64,000 bases of DNA from Ignavibacteriales bacterium. GTDB lineage: Bacteria; Bacteroidota; Ignavibacteria; Ignavibacteriales; Melioribacteraceae. Positions 8,187 through 16,955 of this stretch are shown here, piece by piece. Location: the NCBI GenBank assembly GCA_016177735.1, contig JACOUS010000014.1, positions 215,160 through 279,159 of the forward strand, given 5' to 3'. The translations under genes and the position numbers were made by a program. Position 1 is the stretch's first letter. Every line of letters begins with the position of its first letter. The notes under the pieces were generated by a model. The model was not told the DNA's origin, made no database searches, and saw nothing but the letters and a program-made list of their open reading frames with translations.

Positions 8187-10550
8187 ATGAACGAACGAAT
8201 TAAAAAGCTTCGCGAACAAACATTGACAGCGGTTCCTAGATTGTCGTACGAGCGTGCGCTTCTGCTGACTGAATTTTATAAAAGCGGCAAAGCGGAAAAA
8301 GTTTCTTTACCGGTTGCCCGTGCGCTTTCATTTAAATACATTCTTGAAAATAAAGAGTTGTGTGTTAATGACGGCGAGTTGATTGTCGGCGAACGCGGAC
8401 ACGAACCGAAAGAAACTCCGACATATCCCGAACTTTGTGTTCACAGCTTGCACGACCTTGAAATTCTCGATACACGTCCGAAAGTTTGGTTCAAAGTTAA
8501 CGACGAAACAAAATCGATCTACGAAAAAGAAATTATTCCTTTCTGGCAAGGAAGATCGATCCGCGATAAAATTTTTGAGGAAGTCGATCAAGAATGGAAA
8601 GACGGTTACGAAGCCGGAATCTTCACAGAATTTATGGAACAGCGCGCACCGGGGCATACGGTTCTCGATGACAAAATTTACAAAAAGGGAATGCTCGATT
8701 TTAAAAATGATATTCAGCTTGCACTTACAAATTTAGATTTCTACAATGATAAAGAAGCATTTGAAAAACGTGAAGAACTTCACGCGATGGAAATTTGCTG
8801 CGATGCGTTAATTTCATTTGCGAACCGCTACACTAAAAAATTATACGAACTCGCTTCCAAAGAAAAAGACAAACAACGAAAGAACGAACTCGAAACGATG
8901 GCTGGAATCTGCGCACGAATTCCGGCAAATGCACCGCGGACTTTTTGGGAAGCACTGCAATATTATTGGTTTGTTCATATTGGAGTAATTACCGAACTCA
9001 ACACGTGGGATTCTTTTAACCCGGGCAGACTCGATCAACATTTATATCCTTTCTACAAACGTGATGTCGAAAGCGGATTGTTAACGGAAGAGAGTGCTAA
9101 AGAATTACTGCAATCATTTTGGGTGAAGTTTAATAATCAACCGGCGCCGCCGAAGATTGGAGTTACTGCCGCAGAGAGCGGAACTTACACTGATTTCTGT
9201 TTAATAAATGTCGGCGGTGTTACTCCCGAAGGCGAAGATGCGGCAAACGATTTGACTTATGTTATTCTCGATGTGATCGAAGAGATGAGACTTCTTCAGC
9301 CAAGTTCGATGGTGCAAGTGAGCAAAAAAAATCCGGACCGTCTGCTCAAACGCACGATGAAAATTATTAAAACCGGATTCGGTCAGCCGAGCATTTTTAA
9401 TACGGACGCAATAATTCAGGAAATGCTTCGCCACGGGAAATCAATTGTTGATGCGCGGTGCGGCGGTGCAAGCGGTTGTGTTGAAACCGGTTCGTTCGGA
9501 AAAGAAGCGTACATACTCACCGGCTATTTCAATCTCGTAAAAGTTTTGGAAATTACTTTGCATAACAGCTTCGATCCGCGAACACAAAAACAGATTGGCA
9601 TCGAAACCGGCGATGCTGCCACGTTCAAAACTTTTGACGAATTGATGCAAGCATACGAAAAACAACTGAATCATTTCGTCAACATCAAAATAAAAGGAAA
9701 CATCATCATCGAACGAATTTATGCCGATTACATGCCGGCACCGTTCATGTCGATTTTAATTGACGACTGCATTGCAAACGGAAAAGATTACAATGCCGGC
9801 GGTGCGCGTTATAATACTTCGTACGTTCAAGGCGTTGGGCTCGGAACAATTACCGATTCGCTTTCTTCGATCAAGTATAACGTGTTCGATAAGAAAAAAA
9901 TCTCAATGAAAGAATTGTTCGATACTTTGAGAAATAATTTTGCAGAGAAAAAAGAATTGCATGACTCGCTTTTGTTCAATACACCAAAGTACGGTAACGA
10001 TGATGATTACGCCGATGAAATCACAAAACAAATTTTTGAAATCTATTACAAAGCTGTTGACGGAAGACCCAACGCCAAAGGCGGATATTTCAGAATAAAT
10101 TTACTGCCGACAACTTCACATGTTTATTTCGGAAGTGTTACCGGCGCTACTCCCGACGGACGTTTTGCATACGAACCGTTGAGCGAAGGAATTTCGCCGG
10201 TACAAGGTGCTGATGTTCACGGTCCCACTTCAGTGATTAAATCCGCATCGAAGATTGATCACTTGCGAACCGGCGGTACTTTGCTGAATCAAAAATTTAC
10301 TCCGCAGCTTTTGGAAACAGAAGACGGGATCGAGAGAGCCGTTCAATTAATCAGGACATATTTTAGATTGGACGGGCATCATATTCAATTCAATGTTGTT
10401 AATGCAGGCATTCTGCGCGAAGCACAAAAACATCCCGAAAAATTCCGCGACCTTATTGTTCGAGTTGCGGGTTACAGCGATTACTTTGTAGATTTGAGCG
10501 AGTCTCTGCAGAACGAAATTATTCGCAGAACAGAACACGCTGGTTTTTAA
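8187..10550 (+). CDS. hypD: trans-4-hydroxy-L-proline dehydratase (glycyl-radical enzyme)
   Basis: Removes water from trans-4-hydroxy-L-proline to give 1-pyrroline-5-carboxylate. The 787-residue protein has the thiyl site C431-V-E433 in GASGCVETGSFGKEA and the glycyl-radical loop RVAGYS with Gly762. C. difficile HypD has Cys434, Glu436 and Gly765, a constant offset of three. The same offset puts Asp275, Phe337 and Tyr447 at the known substrate-pocket positions (recalled from the HypD structure). Text such as FNNQPAPPKIG and YNAGGARYNTSYVQG is also HypD-like. The enzyme is oxygen-sensitive. Clostridial hypD is usually near proC; here a peptidase and dehydrogenases follow. Confidence 0.88.
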   Translation: MNERIKKLREQTLTAVPRLSYERALLLTEFYKSGKAEKVSLPVARALSFKYILENKELCVNDGELIVGERGHEPKETPTYPELCVHSLHDLEILDTRPKVWFKVNDETKSIYEKEIIPFWQGRSIRDKIFEEVDQEWKDGYEAGIFTEFMEQRAPGHTVLDDKIYKKGMLDFKNDIQLALTNLDFYNDKEAFEKREELHAMEICCDALISFANRYTKKLYELASKEKDKQRKNELETMAGICARIPANAPRTFWEALQYYWFVHIGVITELNTWDSFNPGRLDQHLYPFYKRDVESGLLTEESAKELLQSFWVKFNNQPAPPKIGVTAAESGTYTDFCLINVGGVTPEGEDAANDLTYVILDVIEEMRLLQPSSMVQVSKKNPDRLLKRTMKIIKTGFGQPSIFNTDAIIQEMLRHGKSIVDARCGGASGCVETGSFGKEAYILTGYFNLVKVLEITLHNSFDPRTQKQIGIETGDAATFKTFDELMQAYEKQLNHFVNIKIKGNIIIERIYADYMPAPFMSILIDDCIANGKDYNAGGARYNTSYVQGVGLGTITDSLSSIKYNVFDKKKISMKELFDTLRNNFAEKKELHDSLLFNTPKYGNDDDYADEITKQIFEIYYKAVDGRPNAKGGYFRINLLPTTSHVYFGSVTGATPDGRFAYEPLSEGISPVQGADVHGPTSVIKSASKIDHLRTGGTLLNQKFTPQLLETEDGIERAVQLIRTYFRLDGHHIQFNVVNAGILREAQKHPEKFRDLIVRVAGYSDYFVDLSESLQNEIIRRTEHAGF

Positions 10551-10705
10551 CTGCGGGGGAAGAAAGTCGTATCATAAATAATTTATAGTGTCTTTGTGAC
10601 TTAGCAGTAATTAATTACAATCTGTCATCATCGCCCTAATTCCTCTTTGACACAAAGGCAAAATCAGCGGGCGGCTCAAAAAGAATTTTTCGAGATGATT
10701 GTGAA

Positions 10706-10718
10706 GGATCTCAGATCC
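10706..10718. repeat. Short palindrome between hypD and the Xaa-Pro peptidase gene
   Basis: GGATC-TCA-GATCC inside a longer imperfect stem (TGAAGGATC ... GATTCTTCA). The 217-bp gap holds nothing else recognisable except a purine-rich Shine-Dalgarno (AAAAAGGGGAAACC) before 10768. Confidence 0.35.
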
Positions 10719-10767
10719 AGATTCTTCAGCCGCTCCGCTCCTTCAGAATTTAAAAAAAGGGGAAACC

Positions 10768-12162
10768 ATGTTCAGCACAAAAACTTACACCACACGAAGA
10801 GCACAACTAAAAAAGAAAATTGATAACGGAGTAATTCTTCTGCTCGGCAATAACGATGCGCCGATGAATTACACCGACAACACTTATCACTACAGGCAAG
10901 ACAGCACTTTCCTCTACTACTTCGGTTTGGAACAACCAGAACTTGCCGCAGTGATTGACATTGACGAGAACAAAGAAATTATTTTCGGGAATGATTTTAC
11001 TCTCGATGAAATTGTTTGGATGGGACCGCAGCAAACAATGAAACAGAAAGCGGAAAAAGTCGGTGTAAAAGTTACAAAGCCGGCAGACGAGCTTGAAACA
11101 TTTTTGAAAGATGCCATCGGCAAAAAAAGAAAAATTCATTTCATTCCGCAGTACCGTCACGATAACATGCTGAAGTTTCAAAAACTACTCGGCATCGATG
11201 CAAATAAAATTAATGATTATTCATCTATCTCTTTGATAAAAGCAATTACGGAACAGCGTTCGGTGAAATCAAAAGAAGAAATTGCGGAGATCGAAAATGC
11301 AATTTCAATTTCTTATGAAATGCAGACCGGTGCGATGAGTTATGCAAAACCGGGAATGATGGAACGCGAAATTGCCGGATTCATTGCGGGACTCGCTTCT
11401 TCGATGGGAAACGGAATTGCATTCCCCATAATTTTTTCGCGCAACGGACAAACTTTGCACAATCACTTTCACGGAAATATTTTGAAAGAGGGCGACATTG
11501 TTGTTAACGACAGCGGTGCCGAATCCGATGAACATTACGCAAGCGATATCACGCGAACATTTCCGGTGAGCGGAAAATTTACAGCACAGCAAAGGGAAAT
11601 TTATCAGATTGTCCTAGATGCAAATCTTGCCGGAATAAAAGGAGTGAAACCCGGCATCAGTTTCCGCGAAGTACATTTTAAATCCGCTCTCGTAATCGCA
11701 GAAGGATTGAAAGCGCTTGGCTTCATGAAAGGCAGCATGAAAGAAGCTGTTAAAGCCGGTGCACATGCACTCTTCTTCCCTCACGGCTTGGGACATCTGC
11801 TCGGATTGGATGTTCACGATCTCGAAAACTTCGGCGAAAATAATTTCGGCTACGATGAAAATGTAAAGCGCAGCACACAATTCGGATCGAAGTCGCTCCG
11901 CTTTGCAAGAATTTTAAAACCGGGAATTGTATTAACAATCGAGCCGGGCATCTATTTCATTCCCGAATTAATTGATAAATGGAAAGCAGAGAAAAAATTC
12001 ACCGAGTACATTAATTACCCGAAAGTTGAATCGTACAAAAAGTTCGGCGGAATCAGAATTGAAGACGATGTAGTAGTTACAAACACCGGCAGCCGCGTAC
12101 TCGGCATTCCGATTCCCAAAACAATTGATGAAGTAGAAGCGGCAGCCTCGGAAAAGATATAG
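10768..12162 (+). CDS. pepP: Xaa-Pro aminopeptidase (M24B family)
   Basis: Cuts the N-terminal residue from peptides whose second residue is proline; hydroxyproline-containing peptides are a plausible extra substrate. The 464-residue protein has an aminopeptidase-P N-domain (about 1-170) and a pita-bread catalytic domain. The dinuclear metal ligands are visible: two Asp in VVNDSGAESDEHYASDITRTF, His in FPHGLGHLLGLDVHD, Glu in LTIEPGIYF and Glu in GIRIEDDVVVT. It would feed free proline and hydroxyproline to the neighbouring enzymes. No signal peptide, so it is cytoplasmic. Confidence 0.92.
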   Translation: MFSTKTYTTRRAQLKKKIDNGVILLLGNNDAPMNYTDNTYHYRQDSTFLYYFGLEQPELAAVIDIDENKEIIFGNDFTLDEIVWMGPQQTMKQKAEKVGVKVTKPADELETFLKDAIGKKRKIHFIPQYRHDNMLKFQKLLGIDANKINDYSSISLIKAITEQRSVKSKEEIAEIENAISISYEMQTGAMSYAKPGMMEREIAGFIAGLASSMGNGIAFPIIFSRNGQTLHNHFHGNILKEGDIVVNDSGAESDEHYASDITRTFPVSGKFTAQQREIYQIVLDANLAGIKGVKPGISFREVHFKSALVIAEGLKALGFMKGSMKEAVKAGAHALFFPHGLGHLLGLDVHDLENFGENNFGYDENVKRSTQFGSKSLRFARILKPGIVLTIEPGIYFIPELIDKWKAEKKFTEYINYPKVESYKKFGGIRIEDDVVVTNTGSRVLGIPIPKTIDEVEAAASEKI

Positions 12163-12181
12163 CAAAAAGTGTGGTTTCAGA

Positions 12182-12226
12182 CTGAGCGGCTCGGCTGAGC
12201 TTGTCGAAGTCTGACACGGCGCTCAG
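12182..12226. repeat. Interspersed repeat with stem ends
   Basis: CTGAGCG (12182-12188) pairs with CGCTCAG (12220-12226), and the text between (gagcttgtcgaagtctgac) is of the kind dispersed in Bacteroidota intergenic DNA. The rest of 12165-12451 also holds tcttTGCGTgaa-like filler and a half-site (aaggtcgtggcaatt, ends near 12371) of the CCACGACC palindrome. No gene is visible. Confidence 0.4.
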
Positions 12227-12451
12227 TTAGTTTAACGTCACGAAAACATTGATAAGTAAGAGGACAATAATTTTTAAACCTTTGCGCTCTGGCGTTTTCC
12301 TTGCGTCTTTGCGTGAACCGGCTTTTAAGCGCATAGAGTTTTTGCAATAGACTCTAAAGGTCGTGGCAATTAAAAGTATCCAAATTAGTTATATAATAAG
12401 TTTGAGATGCTTCGTTTCGCTCAGCATTAAGAAAACAAGAAAGGGCAATAA

Positions 12452-13378
12452 ATGAGTCTCTCCCGTAGTGTACTTTTATGGATGTCTGAAAATAAATGGA
12501 TGCAAAACAATGTACCGCGGTGGTGGTTTGTCCGCAAAGCGGTAAAAAAATTTATGCCGGGCGAAAGTGTTGAAGATGCGCTCAACGCCGCGCAAAATTT
12601 TTCGGCATACAACATTCCTACCGTTTTCACAAAACTTGGCGAGAACATCACACAAATTTCTGAAGCCGCCGTTGTACGCGATCACTATCTTCGTCTAATC
12701 AATAAAATTTCCGAACGAAAACTCGATGTTGAAATTTCTTTGAAGCTCACACAGCTCGGTTTTGATTTATCCGAAGAAGAGGCTTTCAAAAATTTTTCGG
12801 TAATCGCAAAACATGCAAAGGAGAAACTTGGCAATACTGTTTTCATCGATATGGAAGGAAGTGCTTACACGCAAAGAACAATTGATTTTTACAAGCGCAT
12901 CAAACTTGAACACAGCAACGCGGGTTTATGTTTGCAAGCATATCTCAGGAGAACCGATAATGATTTAAATGAATTGTTCGGAATTTCTTTGTCTCTTCGA
13001 TTGGTAAAAGGCGCGTACAAAGAACCGCGAGAGATTGCACTTCCCGAAAAATGGGAAGTTGACCGTAATTATTTTGACCTCTCTTCAAAAATGATGAACG
13101 AAATTAAAAAGAACGGCGAAAGAATAATTTATGCTACACACGATCAGAAATTAATTGCAAAAATTATTGAGGAATCGAAAAAGATCGGTCTGCCCAAAGA
13201 GAAGCTTGAGTTTCAAATGTTATACGGAATAAAAACTCCCTTGCAAAAACAGCTTGCAAAGGAGGGATACAAAATCCGCGTGCTGATATCCTACGGAGAA
13301 TCGTGGTATCCGTGGTACGTACGGAGGCTTGCGGAACGACCGGCAAATATTTGGTTCGTACTGAAGAATCTTTTTTAA
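12452..13378 (+). CDS. Proline/hydroxyproline dehydrogenase, PutB type (FAD)
   Basis: A 308-residue flavin enzyme close to the stand-alone Thermus PutB (about 307 residues): SLKLTQLGFDLSEEEAF, LRLVKGAYKEP, ATHDQKLI, FQMLYGI and the carboxylate-binding Arg291-Arg292 in WYVRRLAERP. It oxidises an imino acid to a pyrroline carboxylate and passes electrons to quinone. Unusually, the Tyr that enforces proline over hydroxyproline (Tyr540 in E. coli PutA, Tyr275 in Thermus, Ser in human HYPDH) is Leu278 here, and the next pocket Tyr (Tyr552 in PutA) is Trp288. Given its neighbours it may act on hydroxyproline; ordinary proline dehydrogenase remains possible. Confidence 0.85.
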   Translation: MSLSRSVLLWMSENKWMQNNVPRWWFVRKAVKKFMPGESVEDALNAAQNFSAYNIPTVFTKLGENITQISEAAVVRDHYLRLINKISERKLDVEISLKLTQLGFDLSEEEAFKNFSVIAKHAKEKLGNTVFIDMEGSAYTQRTIDFYKRIKLEHSNAGLCLQAYLRRTDNDLNELFGISLSLRLVKGAYKEPREIALPEKWEVDRNYFDLSSKMMNEIKKNGERIIYATHDQKLIAKIIEESKKIGLPKEKLEFQMLYGIKTPLQKQLAKEGYKIRVLISYGESWYPWYVRRLAERPANIWFVLKNLF

Positions 13379-13487
13379 TTTTTTGAGTATTTAATAAGTG
13401 CAATTAATATAAAAATAAAATTACATTTGGAGTGTAAATCGCTTTTGTTCGGCAGTGCTTCTTTTCATTTAATAAAGGAGGTGCAAG

Positions 13488-13778
13488 ATGAAAGCGGGCA
13501 TTTATCTTACGGGCTCAGGTCCAATCGTAATTATTACTTCGTATGATTCATTTACACATCCAAACCTCGTAAAAAAATTATCGTCGAAAGGAATCAAAAA
13601 ATTTATCGTGTACGAAATTCCGGTGGATGCGGCGATGGAAAAATACGGGCATCATTACGAAGCGGTGATGGATGATCTCAAACAAGAAGATGATCTTCGC
13701 GTTCTCGATTACGACGGTCACCATATTTTTGCAAAATTCTCATTTAAAGAATTCGGCGTACCGATTCTTTATGAATAA
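13488..13778 (+). CDS. Uncharacterised 96-residue protein of the hydroxyproline locus
   Basis: I do not recognise a named family. The protein is soluble, with no signal peptide, and begins KAGIYLTGSGPIVIITSYDSF; a central EKYGHHYEAVMDDL and DYDGHHIFAKFSFKEFG provide two His pairs that could bind metal or a cofactor. A strong ribosome binding site (AAGGAGGTGCAAG) precedes the ATG. It sits in the gap between the dehydrogenase and aldolase genes on the same strand, so co-expression is likely. Confidence 0.75.
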   Translation: MKAGIYLTGSGPIVIITSYDSFTHPNLVKKLSSKGIKKFIVYEIPVDAAMEKYGHHYEAVMDDLKQEDDLRVLDYDGHHIFAKFSFKEFGVPILYE

Positions 13779-13915
13779 CGAATGGACAAGAAAATTATTT
13801 CTTGGAACCGTTTGATTAATCAATCTTGTTTGGAGAATAGTTATTGCAAAATAGACTCTCCGATGTTTACATATGCGGCAGAGTAAAGTGATTAATATTT
13901 TTAAAATGGAGGAAT

Positions 13916-14800
13916 ATGAAAAAGTTGTACGGAATTATGCCGCCGATAGTCACTCCTTTTGTGAACGGCGAGCTTGCAATAGATAAACTTGAATTCAACA
14001 TTAATAAATGGAACAAGACAGAACTTAGCGGTTACGTTGTAATGGGTTCAAACGGCGAGTCGGTTTTTCTTACACGCGAAGAAAAATTAAAACTTGTCGA
14101 AGCCGCAAAAAAATTTTCATCGGAAAATAAATTAATTATTGCCGGTACCGGTTCGGATTCAATCAAAGAAACAATCGCACTCACAAATGATGCGGCGGAA
14201 CGCGGCGCCGATTTTGCACTTGTGCTCACTCCTTCTTTTTACAAATCCGAAATGAAACACGCATCGTATGTAAAATATTTTACAATGGCTGCTGATGCGG
14301 TAAAGATTCCCGTGATAATTTACAATGTTCCAAAATTCACCGGCGTTGATATTGAAGTGGAAACAGTTGCAGAACTTTCCGCACATCCGAATATTGCCGG
14401 GATAAAAAACAGTTCGGAAAATTCAAGACAGAATACCGAGTTCGTTTCAAATACAAAAAAAGATTTTGCTGTAATTGTCGGCACCGCTTCGATGATCTTT
14501 CCGGGAATTACATGCGGTGCAGCCGGAGGAATTGTTGCACTCGCCAACATAGCGCCGAATGAATGTGTGCAAATTCAAAAATTAATCGAGAATGGAAAAT
14601 TGAACGAAGCACTCGAACTTCAGCAAAAAATGATTCCCGTTAACAAAGCCGTAACGGCAAAGTACGGTGTTGCCGGATTAAAAGCGGCAATGGATATGCT
14701 TGGCTATTTCGGCGGTGAGCCGAGAGCGCCGCTGTCGGGGCTTGCAGATCCAGATAAGGAGAATATAAAAAAGATTCTTGCTCATGCCGGATTAGTATAA
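13916..14800 (+). CDS. 4-hydroxy-2-oxoglutarate aldolase, HOGA1-like (DHDPS family)
   Basis: Would cleave 4-hydroxy-2-oxoglutarate to pyruvate and glyoxylate through a Schiff base. The 294-residue barrel follows human HOGA1 closely: VVMGSNGESVFLT, IIYNVPKFTG, HPNIAGIKNS and MDMLGYFGGEPRAPL. Schiff-base Lys164, Tyr136, Ser45-Asn46 and Ser166 match human Lys196, Tyr168, Ser77-Asn78 and Ser198 with a constant offset of 32. DapA has GTTGE instead of GSNGE, so lysine synthesis is unlikely. A strong GGAGG precedes the ATG. The next gene would consume its glyoxylate, which supports the call. Confidence 0.82.
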   Translation: MKKLYGIMPPIVTPFVNGELAIDKLEFNINKWNKTELSGYVVMGSNGESVFLTREEKLKLVEAAKKFSSENKLIIAGTGSDSIKETIALTNDAAERGADFALVLTPSFYKSEMKHASYVKYFTMAADAVKIPVIIYNVPKFTGVDIEVETVAELSAHPNIAGIKNSSENSRQNTEFVSNTKKDFAVIVGTASMIFPGITCGAAGGIVALANIAPNECVQIQKLIENGKLNEALELQQKMIPVNKAVTAKYGVAGLKAAMDMLGYFGGEPRAPLSGLADPDKENIKKILAHAGLV

Positions 14801-14819
14801 CAACACGGGAAATTTAGCT

Positions 14820-14880
14820 ATGTACGATTTACGAAATACGAAGTACGAATTTTTAAATGCATGGGTGCATGACTGCATGG
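14820..14880. repeat. Low-complexity direct repeats (TACGA and GCATG units)
   Basis: The gap after the aldolase gene contains irregular TACGA-like units and then three GCATG units with variable spacing. No open frame with a ribosome binding site is seen in 14801-15005. Confidence 0.35.
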
Positions 14881-15005
14881 AAAAACTTGTTGAATTGGAC
14901 AAAGAGAAGGAGTTTAATCTCGCATCTTACTTCTCACGTCTCGCATTCATTGCCAGTATCCAGTAACTAATAAATTTTTATCACATAAAATATTCGAGAC
15001 ATACT

Positions 15006-16121
15006 ATGAATAAATCTTTTATCCCTTTCAACCGAATTTTGATGGGACCCGGTCCATCAAATGTTAATCCGCAAGTATTAAAAGCATTATCAAAACCGGC
15101 ACTCGGTCATCTCGATCCGCAATTCATCGAACTTATGGATGAAATAAAATCATTACTCAAGTACACATTCAAAACCGAGAACGAAGCAACGTTTGTTCTT
15201 TCCGGTCCGGGCTCGCTTGGAATGGAAGCGTGCCTTGTTAATCTTGTTGAACCAGGCGATAAAGTTATTGTTGCAATCGGCGGATATTTTGCAAACAGAA
15301 TGGCGCAGATTGTCGAGAAGATCGGCGGACACGTAATTGCAGTAAAAGAAACTTGGGGACGTGCAATCGATCCGCAAAAATTTGAAGATGCATTCAAACA
15401 AAATCCCGATGTAAAAGTTGCTGCATTTGTTCACGCGGAAACATCGACCGGCGCACTGCAAAATGCCAAAGTACTTTCGGAGGTCGCACACAAATACGGC
15501 GCGCTCGTAATTGCCGACACGGTTACATCGCTCGGCGCTGTTGAAGTCCGCGTTGATGAATGGAATCTCGATGCATCGTATTCATGTTCACAGAAAGGAT
15601 TATCATGCGTAGCCGGAATGTCGCCGATAACATTCAGTGCTCGTGCAGTCGAGCATATCAAAAAAAGAAAAACTCCGGTTCAAAGCTGGTTTAATGATTT
15701 GAATCTTCTTTTGAGTTATTGGAACGGACCGGGCAAAAGAGCTTATCATCACACTGCACCGAGTAATCAATTTTATGGATTGCATGAAGCGCTTCTTCTT
15801 TTAAAAGAAGAAGGGATTGAAAATTCTTGGCGAAGACACAAAGAAAACAGCAATAAATTAGTCGCTAGATTGAAAGAAATTGGTTTGGAGCCGCTCGTTC
15901 CCGAAAACGAACGGATACCGAATTTGCTTACAATAAAAATTCCCGAAGGAATTGACGAAGCAAAAGTTAGAACAGATTTGTTGAACAAACACAATCTGGA
16001 AATTGGCGCCGGACTCGGGGAACTTGCCGGAAAAGTTTGGCGAATCGGGTTGATGGGTTACAATTCCAGTGAGAAGATGATTCTGTTTTGCATCAATGCG
16101 TTGAAGGATGTGATGAGGTAA
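15006..16121 (+). CDS. Alanine-glyoxylate aminotransferase-like protein (AGXT1 type)
   Basis: A PLP-dependent class V aminotransferase of 371 residues. It resembles human AGXT along its length: LMGPGPSNVNPQVL, HAETSTGALQ, ADTVTSLGAVEV, the PLP lysine Lys197 in YSCSQKGLS, AYHHTAPSNQFYGL, IENSWRRHKEN and substrate-Arg346 in KVWRIGLMG. It would convert glyoxylate and alanine to glycine and pyruvate, disposing of the aldolase product; serine-pyruvate or purine-linked transamination is the alternative. The ribosome binding site is weak (GAGACATACT). Confidence 0.85.
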   Translation: MNKSFIPFNRILMGPGPSNVNPQVLKALSKPALGHLDPQFIELMDEIKSLLKYTFKTENEATFVLSGPGSLGMEACLVNLVEPGDKVIVAIGGYFANRMAQIVEKIGGHVIAVKETWGRAIDPQKFEDAFKQNPDVKVAAFVHAETSTGALQNAKVLSEVAHKYGALVIADTVTSLGAVEVRVDEWNLDASYSCSQKGLSCVAGMSPITFSARAVEHIKKRKTPVQSWFNDLNLLLSYWNGPGKRAYHHTAPSNQFYGLHEALLLLKEEGIENSWRRHKENSNKLVARLKEIGLEPLVPENERIPNLLTIKIPEGIDEAKVRTDLLNKHNLEIGAGLGELAGKVWRIGLMGYNSSEKMILFCINALKDVMR

Positions 16122-16191
16122 TTTAACTAACCGATGAAATAAATAATTCGTAGAGGCGGGGTACGCTCCGTCTCTTTGTTTATATGCTACA

Positions 16192-16566
16192 TTAAATTTT
16201 ATGAAGTCTTAAACCGGGAATAAATTTAAAATCCTTCAAGTTGTAGGTTAACAATTCATAATGGAATTCTAATGCTGTCGCTGCTATAAAAGCATCGGGG
16301 ATAGAGAGTTTGTGACTCTTGCTAAATTGCTCAATCAAATTAACGCTCCGCATCGAAATTTCTTTTGTTACGTGAATTATAGGAAGAGAAGATAAATGTT
16401 TTTTAATGAATTGTATTTCGCGTTTGTTAAAAGCGCCGTAGTAAAGTTCCATTTCGGTAATCGAGCTAACCGTTAATTCTTCAATCCCAATCTTATTAAC
16501 AATTCCAATTGTCTTTTCACTGCCCTTTAATAGTTCAATTATAATGTTGGTATCACACAGAATCAT
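16192..16566 (-). CDS. PIN-domain ribonuclease toxin (VapC-like)
   Basis: A 124-residue PIN protein. MILCDTNIIIELLKG gives the first acidic residue (Asp5), SITEMELYYGA the conserved Glu, and LSIPDAFIAATALEFHYELLTYNLKDF the late Asp cluster, all needed for Mg-dependent RNA cleavage. The start at 16566 is preferred over an upstream one at 16653 because it lies one base after the stop of the antitoxin gene (TAAAATG). It forms a type II toxin-antitoxin pair with the gene before it and sits, on the opposite strand, inside the hydroxyproline locus. Confidence 0.85.
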   Translation of the reverse strand: MILCDTNIIIELLKGSEKTIGIVNKIGIEELTVSSITEMELYYGAFNKREIQFIKKHLSSLPIIHVTKEISMRSVNLIEQFSKSHKLSIPDAFIAATALEFHYELLTYNLKDFKFIPGLRLHKI

Positions 16567-16567
16567 T

Positions 16568-16780
16568 TTATCTACGTCCCCACGCTTTTTTACGTAAGGC
16601 GACAAGTTCAATATTCCTATTTTTCCAAATGCCAAAAAGATTTCTGAAATCACCTTCTTGGGTTCTTGGTCTTAAATCAGGTTTATGTTCTTCTATCCGA
16701 ACAAATTTCAACTCTTTTAATAACCGAAGAATCAGATTTTTTTTAGAAACATCTTTTATAGTAAGTGTTATTCTTTCCAT
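16568..16780 (-). CDS. Antitoxin partner of the PIN toxin
   Basis: A 70-residue basic protein (MERITLTIKDVSKKNLILRLLKELKFVRIEE) directly upstream of the PIN toxin gene. A beta-strand then helix at the N-terminus and an extended basic tail fit small antitoxins that bind DNA and neutralise their toxin, but no named family is certain. A GGAGGAAAAATGG ribosome binding site precedes it. The pair is probably autoregulated. Confidence 0.65.
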   Translation of the reverse strand: MERITLTIKDVSKKNLILRLLKELKFVRIEEHKPDLRPRTQEGDFRNLFGIWKNRNIELVALRKKAWGRR

Positions 16781-16955
16781 TTTTCCTCCTATTATAAATT
16801 ACAAATATAAGATTGGTTTGTAAAGGCAAACTTCGGATTCAACCAGCTGAAACTTTACAGCTTTAATACAGAAATAAGATTGTGAACACACCGTATAATT
16901 TTCCTAATTTTACTTCATAAAAAATATTCTTTGTTAAAAGAGAAAAGGACGCACC

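Noticed and set aside
8187..10550. Assignment as pyruvate formate-lyase or glycerol dehydratase
   Set aside because: Only one thiyl Cys (C-V-E) is present, unlike the Cys-Cys of PFL, and the whole protein follows HypD including pocket residues.
13916..14800. Assignment as DapA (dihydrodipicolinate synthase)
   Set aside because: GSNGE replaces GTTGE, and HOGA1 active-site residues match with constant spacing; the neighbour is a glyoxylate transaminase.
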